64,000 bases of DNA from WRHT01 sp031550525. Its GTDB lineage: Bacteria; Desulfobacterota; Desulfovibrionia; Desulfovibrionales; Desulfovibrionaceae. The notes beneath the pieces are model-generated. The model was not told the DNA's origin, did not search any database, and saw only the letters and a list, made by a program, of their open reading frames with translations. Within the stretch, counting starts at the first letter, position 1, and every line of letters begins with the position of its first letter. The position numbers and the translations under genes are program-made. Location of the stretch: positions 62,001 to 126,000 of the forward strand of contig JAVBON010000003.1 of NCBI GenBank assembly GCA_031550525.1, given 5' to 3'. Below are positions 9,287 to 16,340 of this stretch, in pieces.

Positions 9287-9514
9287 TGCGCTCCTTTTCC
9301 TTTGCAGCTTGCGCGGCGGCAGCCGGTACGCCTGTATAAACGGTATTTCCTGACGGCTTTTACCTGTTTACGCTGGGGAATTATTACGCGTTTTCCGGTT
9401 ACACACCATAAAAATATCCCGCTCCTATAAAATGTGCGCCACACCCTGGCGGAAGCAGAAAAATCAATTGCAGCCGGGTTACTTGCAGCATCAGGCCTTG
9501 CCTGCCATACCATG

Positions 9515-9545
9515 AAAAAATCCGGCCTTATATGCCGGATTTTTA
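9515..9545. terminator. Bidirectional Rho-independent terminator
   Basis: AAAAATCCGGC / GCCGGATTTTT stem of 11 bp with a 7-base loop (9527-9533), with A-rich and T-rich flanks. It sits about 25 bp beyond the stop (9568) of the minus-strand 116-residue gene. Confidence 0.85.
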
Positions 9546-9567
9546 TGGTGTGTAAGAATAACGGGAG

Positions 9568-9918
9568 CTATTCGGGCAAGAAACACATACGACCGCCGGA
9601 ACCCAGCTTGTCGGAGTAAATGCAGCGCTCGGTGGCAATTGTCCACCACTCGCCTTTTTCATGGCCGCGCGGGGTAAATTTGGCGTAGAACTCTTCTTCG
9701 GTCATGCCCATTTTGGCTTTGTCCCACGCGCCCATCCAGGTTTTAGGGTCGGCGCCCTTGCTCAGTTTGCCCAAGGCATCACGCATGTCGAAATTATCCT
9801 TGAAATCAAAACCGGTACGCGCGGCCACCAGCTTGTCGCTTTTATCAAATACAAACAGATGAACGCCGCCGTCTTTGTCTTCAATGATCTGGTAATCATA
9901 GGTAGCTGGACCTTTCAT
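9568..9918 (-). CDS. Conserved hypothetical protein, 116 aa
   Basis: Not recognised. The protein is soluble, charged and compact, with no signal or membrane segment: MKGPATYDYQIIEDKDGGVH at the N-terminus, then a helical-looking centre, and aromatic EWWTIATERCIYSD near residue 90. Two cysteines (in ERCIY and GRMCF) sit near the C-terminus. A clear ribosome-binding site (AGGAG, 8 bp before ATG on the minus strand) and a strong terminator make it a genuine monocistronic gene. No function is assigned. Confidence 0.75.
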   Translation of the reverse strand: MKGPATYDYQIIEDKDGGVHLFVFDKSDKLVAARTGFDFKDNFDMRDALGKLSKGADPKTWMGAWDKAKMGMTEEEFYAKFTPRGHEKGEWWTIATERCIYSDKLGSGGRMCFLPE

Positions 9919-10162
9919 AACACATCTCCTAACAATTGAAGTTTATATTCATAGTAGTACAGTATGACATATATATTACCTATCTTTCCTTTTGACCATG
10001 CTTATAACGTATTTTTATTTCCTTTTATTTCAGGTGGTTGTTTTTTTGTAAAAGGATTTGTGACCCCTTTGGCCACATTGCGTGGCACAAGGCGCGCGCA
10101 TACGGCTTTGCGGAGCGGAATTTAGGCACATGGAGCGCCATGCGCGAAGAGCCTGAATGCCT

Positions 10163-10313
10163 TAGATAGTGTAGTCACGAGGGCCTTTTTGCCCTATGCC
10201 TGCGTCAAAAAATCTTTTTATTTCGGTCGAGTACCGTAAGAGTACACTCCCTCAATAAAAAGCTCTTTTTCCTTGGCAGAGAACAAAAATCCTCCTCGTG
10301 ACTACACTATCTA
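10163..10313. repeat. 151 bp quasi-palindromic element, copy A
   Basis: The ends are a perfect 20 bp inverted repeat (10163-10182 and 10294-10313). Inside are further nested pairings: TGCC/GGCA (10197-10200 with 10275-10278), CTTTTTATT/AATAAAAAG (10214-10222 with 10254-10262), and GTAC/GTAC (10231-10234 with 10242-10245) around a CGTAAGA loop. The whole unit can fold into one long hairpin. It is homologous in its conserved blocks to copy B at 21518-21670 but not in its stem sequences. It abuts the 3' end of the gene at 10315-10650. It lies in the 396 bp gap 9919-10314; the remaining 9919-10162 holds nothing else I recognise. Confidence 0.85.
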
Positions 10314-10314
10314 G

Positions 10315-10650
10315 CTATTCCACGCCAATAGGCTCTGAAGAAAAGTGCACATAGTAATCGTGGTACCCTGCAACGGGCAGCCAGTAAGACTTGCGGGCCA
10401 CCCCGCCGGAAGAAACAATTCGCGACTGGGCCTTTTGCTCCGCCAGGGCCTTACCTGCCAGGCAACCTTTATGCGCCTCGGGGTCCCCCCACTTGGCGCA
10501 AACGGAGCCGGGCTCTCTACCCCCAGCACGGCACACGGCATTGGCCGCCACAATCAGCCTGCTTTTGTGTATGAGCATGGCCGAAGCGGGGTAGTGCCCC
10601 CACATCAATTCAAAGGCTTCAAGAAGTTTGGGATCGGTATTTATGCCCAT
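10315..10650 (-). CDS. Small PAS-like conserved protein, 111 aa
   Basis: A short soluble protein whose pattern (FELMWGHYPASAMLIHKSRLIVAANAVC, then a Cys-containing VCAKWGDPEAHKGC stretch, then YWLPVAGYHDYYVHFS) fits a minimal PAS-like fold: the phrase about a person-like 'remembered' strand-helix-strand, a variable loop with two cysteines (C51, C63 by rough count), and a closing strand pair. Similar stand-alone proteins occur in anaerobic Deltaproteobacteria and Firmicutes, from memory. A sensory or ligand-binding role is inference. Its stop codon is one base from the palindromic element. Confidence 0.65.
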   Translation of the reverse strand: MGINTDPKLLEAFELMWGHYPASAMLIHKSRLIVAANAVCRAGGREPGSVCAKWGDPEAHKGCLAGKALAEQKAQSRIVSSGGVARKSYWLPVAGYHDYYVHFSSEPIGVE

Positions 10651-10802
10651 GCGTCCTCCTTTTTATGCGGGGTCTGATGTTTTAGGCCTTATTCCGGCGA
10701 TGCCCCGCCGGAGCGCTTTAACGCCTGCCGGATGTTGTTTTGCATGCGCGTATAAACTTTAATAGCCCTGAAAGCGCGCGTCAATGCGCTTTTAGGCGTT
10801 GC

Positions 10803-11156
10803 TTACCACTCGTGAAATATGACAAAGGCCGCAGCCACAATCATGCAAAAGCCCAGAACATAGTTCCATTTAAGAGGCTCGCCCAGGTAAAACACGGCAA
10901 AACCCATAAAAACTGTAAGCGAAATAACTTCTTGTATGGTTTTAAGCTCGGCGGCCTTGAAGTAGCCAAAACCGTAACGGTTGGCCGGAACTTGCAGACA
11001 ATACTCGAAAAAGGCGATGAGCCAGCTTATGACAATGACGCGCCACAGCGCTACGCCGGGGAATTTGAGATGCCCGTACCAGGCGGCTGTCATGAAGAGG
11101 TTGGAGCAGACCAAAAGCCCTATGGTTATTAGTGGAACCGGCAGTGAAAAGTTCAT
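10803..11156 (-). CDS. DUF486/DMT-family inner membrane protein
   Basis: 117 residues with four predicted membrane helices (about 8-26, 38-54, 72-90, 97-114). The sequence has the strongly conserved DUF486 features: TAAWYGHLKF after the first helix, SWLIAFFEYCLQVPANRYG in the middle and LKTIQEVISLTVFMGFAVFYLGEPLKWN near the end. These proteins belong to the drug/metabolite transporter group by fold; substrate and function are unknown. The gene is followed by the 10315-10650 gene on the same strand after 152 bp. Confidence 0.85.
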   Translation of the reverse strand: MNFSLPVPLITIGLLVCSNLFMTAAWYGHLKFPGVALWRVIVISWLIAFFEYCLQVPANRYGFGYFKAAELKTIQEVISLTVFMGFAVFYLGEPLKWNYVLGFCMIVAAAFVIFHEW

Positions 11157-11324
11157 ATGACCCCGCTGAGGATTGCATTTTTCTGGCTGATATGCCTGAA
11201 GAGATAAGCCGTCAATAGCGGCAGGTTTTTATTTTTCGCAAGGTGTTTTTGTTTTTCTCTGTTGCGGGCTGGCCGCAGAGGCGCGGTAAGCGTTTCATTT
11301 TGCATAAACCTTATTTTACGAAGA

Positions 11325-11353
11325 AAAATGGACCGGCTTGGCCGGTCCATTTT
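11325..11353. terminator. Bidirectional Rho-independent terminator
   Basis: 13 bp perfect stem (AAAATGGACCGGC / GCCGGTCCATTTT) with a TTG loop, 23 bp after the chemoreceptor stop on the minus strand. Confidence 0.9.
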
Positions 11354-11375
11354 AGCGTTAACAGATTATCAGGCT

Positions 11376-13517
11376 TTATCCTTTTTTCATATCTTCAATC
11401 AAGTGGCTGAGGGCTTGAGCCTGCTCGGCCAGGTCGGACACGGCGCGCGCCGCCTCTTGCATGGTTTGGGCAGTTTGGCTGGATATGTCGTTTATGTTGG
11501 CTATGGAGCGGTTAATCTCCTCGCTGGTGGCCGATTGCTCCTCGCTGGCCGTGGCTATGGAGTGCACCTGATCCGCAGTGCTCTCGGCCATGTTTACTAT
11601 CTCGCCCAAGGCCTCACCGGATTTATTGGACATTTCCGTGGCTGAGGCAATCAGGCTAACAGCGCGGTCAACTTGCGCAATACTTTCGCTAACGCTTTTG
11701 CGTATGGCGGTTACTGTATTGCCCACATCGGTGGTGGACGCCATGGTCTTTTCGGCCAGTTTGCGCACTTCATCGGCCACAACTGCGAAGCCGCGCCCGG
11801 CTTCGCCCGCGCGGGCCGCTTCTATTGCGGCGTTAAGGGCCAGCAGGTTGGTTTGATCCGCTATATCGGAGATTACACCCATAATTTGGGAGACCGAATC
11901 GGCATGCTGGGCCAGGCGGGACATATCTTCCTTAAGGGCCAGCGAGACGTTTTGCACTTCAAGTATGCCGGTAACGGACTGCTGCACTATGCGCGCGCCT
12001 TCTTCCGCTCTGGCCTTGGTTTTGCCGGAAACGTCCGAGGCAAGCCCGGCGCTTCTGGCCACTTCCAGCACGGTGGAGTTCATTTCTTCCATTGCCGTGG
12101 CGGTTTCACCAACTCGCGCCGCCTGTTCTTGCGAGCCGCGCTCGGATTCATCAATTTGGGCCGAGAGCTCTTCGGAAGCGGAAGATATGATATGCACCAC
12201 GTCCTCCAGGCGATCCGCCGCAGCCAGCATGCCTTCGCGCTTGGCGTTTTCCGCTGCCGCGCGCATTTTTTCGGCTTCGCGCGTGGCCTCTTGGGCCTTT
12301 TCAGACTGCGCTAGCGCGTCGGCGCTCATTTGTTCGGCCTTCTTTATATTCTCTATAAGCGAGGCGATCATGTTTTTGAGCGCGGTACTAAGCTCTTTAA
12401 CCTCTCCGCCGAATTTTTCGTCATTTATGGGCACGTTCAGGTTACCCAGGGCAATTTCTTTGGCAACACCGGCCAGTACGCCCAGCGGCTTGACGGAGGA
12501 GCGCACCACAAGCACGATGACGATGAGCGAGAGCAGCAACGCCGCTACGCTTATGCCAAGGGTCAGGCGGCTTATAAAGGTGGCTTCCGCCAGCACTTCG
12601 TCCAACGGGGCGGATACGCACAGATACCATGTTTGCCCCGTGCCTTCAAATTGAATTGGATAGTAGTAATAGAACGATTCAACCCCATCCTGCTTATGCA
12701 CTTCCATAAAACTTTTTCCGTCGGCCATGGCCTTGCGCAACCCGGCCGCATCGGAGATTTCTTTGGTGTCAAATATGCTTTTACGGACAAGTTCATTCTT
12801 TTTATGGGCCACAACCGAGCCATTTTGGGTGAATAGAGCGGCCCAGCCGCTTTGGTACACTTGCACTGCCCCCACACGCTTGGCAATGGTGTCAATTTGT
12901 ATGTCTATAAGCACCACACCCTGAAATTTACCCTTTTTTTGCACCACGGCCGTGGCGGTGGTCAAAAGCAGTTCCTTGCCGTCCACCGTATAGGGATACG
13001 GCATCGTAAGGTAAGCGCGGTTGCGTTTTTTGGGTTCGGCGTAATAGGCGCTGGCTTCCAAATCTTCCAACAGCACCACTTCTTGCCCGCCAACCATGTA
13101 TGGGATGAAACGGCCCTTTTCGTCGCCGCCAAGTTTATTCACCCACGAGGCGTCGTCACCATCAAAGGTGTTGGGCTCAAAGGCCGCTCCGCTGGCAATG
13201 AAATCCGTGCTGCTTTGTTCTATGCCGCGCAACAGTTCCAAATACAAGTCACGGGGAATTTTGTGGTTAGCCGCAAGGGCGCTTGTGGTGGCGTCGGCCA
13301 GGGCCTTTACTTCGGCCAGTGGCACTGTAAAAAAGTTTTTAACGTCATTGCCTTCTTCGCCAGCCAAGGCGGCCAGTTCACGTTCGGCCACCGCGCGTAT
13401 GGCGGCGGAGCTTCTGGACTGTATTTGCCAGGTCAGCGCGCCCAAAGCCAGCAGCAGGGCCACAGCCACAGGCAGGACTATTTTCATGCTCATGTTCAGA
13501 TTTCTGTAACAATTCAT
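11376..13517 (-). CDS. Methyl-accepting chemotaxis protein with periplasmic Cache sensor
   Basis: 713 residues. First membrane helix about 11-28; periplasmic dCache-like sensor about 33-310 (YVLL/PYPYTVDGKELLLTT and GVVLIDIQIDTIAKRVG stretches are typical Cache strands); second helix about 318-342; HAMP about 343-396; a coiled-coil linker; cytoplasmic signalling domain to the C-terminus with the hairpin tip sequence DQTNLLALNAAIEAARAGE. It senses a small ligand and controls CheA/CheW. The C-terminus ends after LIEDMKKG with no NWETF-type CheR-tethering pentapeptide. The start is supported by AAAGGA upstream. No che genes are nearby, so this is an orphan receptor. Confidence 0.92.
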   Translation of the reverse strand: MNCYRNLNMSMKIVLPVAVALLLALGALTWQIQSRSSAAIRAVAERELAALAGEEGNDVKNFFTVPLAEVKALADATTSALAANHKIPRDLYLELLRGIEQSSTDFIASGAAFEPNTFDGDDASWVNKLGGDEKGRFIPYMVGGQEVVLLEDLEASAYYAEPKKRNRAYLTMPYPYTVDGKELLLTTATAVVQKKGKFQGVVLIDIQIDTIAKRVGAVQVYQSGWAALFTQNGSVVAHKKNELVRKSIFDTKEISDAAGLRKAMADGKSFMEVHKQDGVESFYYYYPIQFEGTGQTWYLCVSAPLDEVLAEATFISRLTLGISVAALLLSLIVIVLVVRSSVKPLGVLAGVAKEIALGNLNVPINDEKFGGEVKELSTALKNMIASLIENIKKAEQMSADALAQSEKAQEATREAEKMRAAAENAKREGMLAAADRLEDVVHIISSASEELSAQIDESERGSQEQAARVGETATAMEEMNSTVLEVARSAGLASDVSGKTKARAEEGARIVQQSVTGILEVQNVSLALKEDMSRLAQHADSVSQIMGVISDIADQTNLLALNAAIEAARAGEAGRGFAVVADEVRKLAEKTMASTTDVGNTVTAIRKSVSESIAQVDRAVSLIASATEMSNKSGEALGEIVNMAESTADQVHSIATASEEQSATSEEINRSIANINDISSQTAQTMQEAARAVSDLAEQAQALSHLIEDMKKG

Positions 13518-13578
13518 ACATCAGTCCTTTGTTTAATATATACGTAATTGTTAATGCGGCGAAGGAAACATAGCAGAA

Positions 13579-13600
13579 GTAATATAAAAAAATATATTAC
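13579..13600. repeat. A+T-rich hairpin upstream of the chemoreceptor gene
   Basis: GTAATATA / TATATTAC, 8 bp stem with a six-A loop, 62 bp upstream of the chemoreceptor start. It could influence its promoter; function unknown. Confidence 0.35.
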
Positions 13601-13639
13601 ACTGCATACATAAAATAGCATTTCTGCGCGGGGAAAACC

Positions 13640-13935
13640 AGAAAAAATAATATTTGTATGACTATATTCACTGCATCTATTTTATTTAATTTGATCTTTA
13701 TATTAAAAAGGTGACTATGTTTTCTGTTAAAATAACTGCAAAGAATAATAGCAATATGACTATGTTATGTGTAAATAGTTTATTTTATTGATTTTTAATG
13801 TTTGAATACATATACATTTACTTGTTAAGGTAACTACGAGAAATGATATCTGTATAGCTATATTACTGTATCTACTTTATTAAATTGATTTTTTATGTTT
13901 AATACAAGCTATGCGGTTATTTGTTAAATAGCCGC
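13640..13935. repeat. Three degenerate tandem repeats of about 98 bp
   Basis: Units at about 13640-13739, 13740-13837 and 13838-13935 align over their full length. They share an A-rich start (rGAAwaATA), a TATGACTATRTT or TATAGCTATATT block, a TTTATT..ATTGATTTTT..ATGTTT block and a TGTTAA..TA end. A weaker partial unit may precede them (13571-13612). Together with flanks this fills most of the 824 bp gene-free gap 13518-14341. No reading frame or RNA family is evident. Confidence 0.6.
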
Positions 13936-13949
13936 ATAGCTTGTATTAA
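13899..13949. repeat. 18 bp perfect inverted repeat (large hairpin)
   Basis: TTAATACAAGCTATGCGG (13899-13916) pairs perfectly with 13932-13949, leaving a 15-base loop. It covers the end of the third tandem unit. No T-run follows on either strand, so it is not a standard terminator. Confidence 0.7.
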
Positions 13950-14217
13950 GTCTTGCAGACAGTAAGGTCCGGTTATACGAAAGGTAGCTAGATGTGTACC
14001 GCCTGACTGCAATCGCCTGGAGCGAATGCTGCCGGCCTGAGCGTGGGGATTGGCCGCAGTATTGTGCGCAGGTGGAATAGTAGATACTATAAAATGTTAT
14101 TATAGCGTTATTTTTAGCGGGATGCTAAAAGAATCCTCCACGTTGCGCAGGGGGCCCCGGGCAGCTTTCGCTTTATTTGCCGTTGCTGGAAAATATGGCA
14201 ATTATGTTAGTTTACTA

Positions 14218-14247
14218 GTCCGTGGTTTTTAATTATAAACCACGGAC
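14218..14247. repeat. 11 bp hairpin upstream of the lpxR-like gene
   Basis: GTCCGTGGTTT / AAACCACGGAC with an 8-base loop, 95 bp before the LpxR-like start. The internal T-run could allow weak termination of upstream transcription. Confidence 0.45.
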
Positions 14248-14341
14248 AAGTTGCGGTTGCGTGTCGCCCACATGGTCGGCAAGGGCCGCGCATAGCGCCC
14301 GGTTTTGGACTTTTGCGCCGGGTAAGGAATAACGGTTTGAT

Positions 14342-15259
14342 ATGCTTATAGTAATAAAGCGATGCGTTTGGCTGTTGCTTTGCCTTACCGTTTGCTGGCC
14401 GTGCGCTGCGTATGGCGAAAACGGTTTTACGGTGCAGATGAATTTTGAAAATGATGTGCAGTTCGATACAGATTGCGATTACAGCAACGGCGTGCAATTA
14501 CGTTTTATTTCAGAGGCGCTGAACGAGTTTTCCATAGGTCAGAACATTTATACGCCAAAAAATAAGAAAGCTAAGGAACTGCAAGAAGACGACCGGCCTT
14601 ACGCCGGATATTTATATGGCGCGCTTGATTTGCGCCGGATTAACCCTTCAAGCCTGGATACGCTGGAATTCAGCCTTGGCGTGGTGGGCCCCGCCGCTTT
14701 TGGCGAGCAGGCACAAAACGGTTTTCATAAAGTTATTAATGCCAACCGGGCCGATGGATGGGATAATCAGCTTGAAAACGAGCCGCTTTTCATGCTGACC
14801 CTTGCCCGCGTATGGAGTTTGAATCCGCAAGCAAGCGTGAATGGCGGCATGGGTTGGGATTTGCTGCCGCGTGTGTCAGCCAGTTTGGGCACGCCGTACA
14901 CGCAGGCCACGGTATCTGTTGAGGCTCATGTCGGCTGGAATTTGCCCGCCGACTTTTGTTCCACAGTTATCCGCCCTGGGCCGGGCGTGCTGGTATCCGA
15001 CGCTGAAGGTTTTGATGTTTATTTTTTGCTGGCTTTGGAAGGACGGGCGGTAGCCTGGAATACTTTTTTGGACGGCAACGCCTGGCGCGATTCGCATAGT
15101 GTGGATAAGTATCCTTTTGTAGGCGAATTTAGGGCTGGAATTGCGGCTTCGTATAAAAAATTGCGCCTGTCTTATGTATATATTCATAATACCAAAGAGT
15201 TTCACGGGCAGGAAGACGAGCACGATTATGGCTCCATAACCGCCAGTTGGGTGTTTTAG
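14342..15259 (+). CDS. LpxR-like outer membrane lipid A 3'-O-deacylase
   Basis: 305 residues with a Sec signal peptide (hydrophobic 8-22, cleavage around AAYGE). The mature barrel carries the LpxR/DUF2219 pattern: NFENDVQFDTDCDYSNGVQ with N37 and D38, IYTPKN with T71, the DRPYAGYLYG block (84-93) and NGFHKVINANRADGWDNQL with H129, matching the Asn-Asp-Thr-His active-site set of Salmonella LpxR. It ends in SWVF, a C-terminal aromatic as expected for outer-membrane proteins. It should remove the 3'-linked acyloxyacyl chain of lipid A. It lies just upstream of a DUF3943 protein. Confidence 0.85.
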   Translation: MLIVIKRCVWLLLCLTVCWPCAAYGENGFTVQMNFENDVQFDTDCDYSNGVQLRFISEALNEFSIGQNIYTPKNKKAKELQEDDRPYAGYLYGALDLRRINPSSLDTLEFSLGVVGPAAFGEQAQNGFHKVINANRADGWDNQLENEPLFMLTLARVWSLNPQASVNGGMGWDLLPRVSASLGTPYTQATVSVEAHVGWNLPADFCSTVIRPGPGVLVSDAEGFDVYFLLALEGRAVAWNTFLDGNAWRDSHSVDKYPFVGEFRAGIAASYKKLRLSYVYIHNTKEFHGQEDEHDYGSITASWVF

Positions 15260-15330
15260 TTTTTTAGATAATGCGCTCTATTGTTTTCGGGCTTTTATTG
15301 GCCTGCTAATCCAGTTGATATGGACCACTT

Positions 15331-16143
15331 ATGAGAATATTCGCCAATTTTTACTCGCCTGCCAGTGGCTGCGGAGCTTTTTTTTGTAAAATTTCCATGC
15401 CATTAAGCCTGTATTTATGCCTGCTGTGCGTCTTTAGCCCGGTTGCGCTCGCCGAAGACGACCTTGCCATGGGGCCGCCGGAGCCTGTATCGGTATCCAT
15501 ATACGACCGCCCTTATTCGTTGTGGGAAAGCGACACCAACATGAGGCAGATTGGGCGTAACTCCATTGTAATGGCCGGGGCTTGCGTCGGCGCCATGGGT
15601 ATTTTATATTTGATGCCCACCAGTGTGACTAACTGGGAAGACGGCGACAAGGTGCCGTTCAATAAATGGTGGGATCACGTTTCGCACGCGCCGGTTTGGG
15701 ATGAGGACGACTGGTTTCTTAACTATGTCACGCACCCTTATGCCGGGGCGGTCTATTATATGGGGGCAAGGTCGGCCGGGGCAAACGCGGGGTATTCATT
15801 TGTCTACTCTTTTGTTCTGTCCACTTTTTTTTGGGAGTACGGCATCGAGGCTTTTGCCGAGCGCCCTTCCATTCAGGATTTGATTGTCACACCTGTTGCG
15901 GGCGCCGTTGTGGGTGAAGGTTTTTATCTGGTCAAGCGCCACATTGTGGACAATGACTATCATTTGTTCGATTCAAAGGTGTTGGGCGTAACCACCGCCT
16001 TTTTGGTGGACCCTATTACCGAGGTAAGCGACCTTATATGGGGCGACAGCAAAAAGCCCCAGAATGTCGCTTTGCAAGCCTATCCGACGATTTCAGATCA
16101 CGGTAAAATAGGCGGCTATCTTACCTGGCATATTACTTTTTAA
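15331..16143 (+). CDS. DUF3943 domain-containing outer membrane/periplasmic protein
   Basis: 270 residues. A long N-terminus is followed by a signal-peptide-like segment (MPLSLYLCLLCVFSPVALA at 23-41), so the true start may be the internal ATG at 15397; neither start has a strong ribosome-binding site. The DUF3943 signature is visible as WWDHVSHAPVWDEDDWFLNYVTHPYAGAVYY (split here as WWDHVSHAP, then DDWFLNYVTHPYAG) and WEYGIEAFAERPSIQDL. The protein ends in F. The domain has no settled function. The 71 bp spacing from the LpxR-like gene suggests a two-gene envelope unit. Confidence 0.75.
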   Translation: MRIFANFYSPASGCGAFFCKISMPLSLYLCLLCVFSPVALAEDDLAMGPPEPVSVSIYDRPYSLWESDTNMRQIGRNSIVMAGACVGAMGILYLMPTSVTNWEDGDKVPFNKWWDHVSHAPVWDEDDWFLNYVTHPYAGAVYYMGARSAGANAGYSFVYSFVLSTFFWEYGIEAFAERPSIQDLIVTPVAGAVVGEGFYLVKRHIVDNDYHLFDSKVLGVTTAFLVDPITEVSDLIWGDSKKPQNVALQAYPTISDHGKIGGYLTWHITF

Positions 16144-16340
16144 ATACTGCCCCGTTCCATTTTTAAAGGCGCGCGCCATTTGCAGGCGCGACGCAGTCCG
16201 GACCGTACGCATCGGTTTTGCCGCGTATCTGCCATGATCATGCCCATACTTCGTATCGGTTTAAATTAATTTCAGATAGGTTTTCAGTTTCAGGTTGTCC
16301 CGCCGCTTGCTTTGGCAAAAAAAATACGCATAATCGCCAC

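Noticed and set aside
13899..13949. attC-like integron site, because of GTTAAAT next to the hairpin
   Set aside because: No integron integrase or gene cassettes in the window, and the paired simple sites expected of attC are not present.
14050..14232. 60-codon frame in the gap before the LpxR-like gene
   Set aside because: No ribosome-binding site, low-quality composition and it runs through the 14218-14247 hairpin.
16218..16340. In-frame 41-codon extension upstream of HrpB
   Set aside because: The extension is not helicase-like and has no ribosome-binding site; homology starts after the ATG at 16341.
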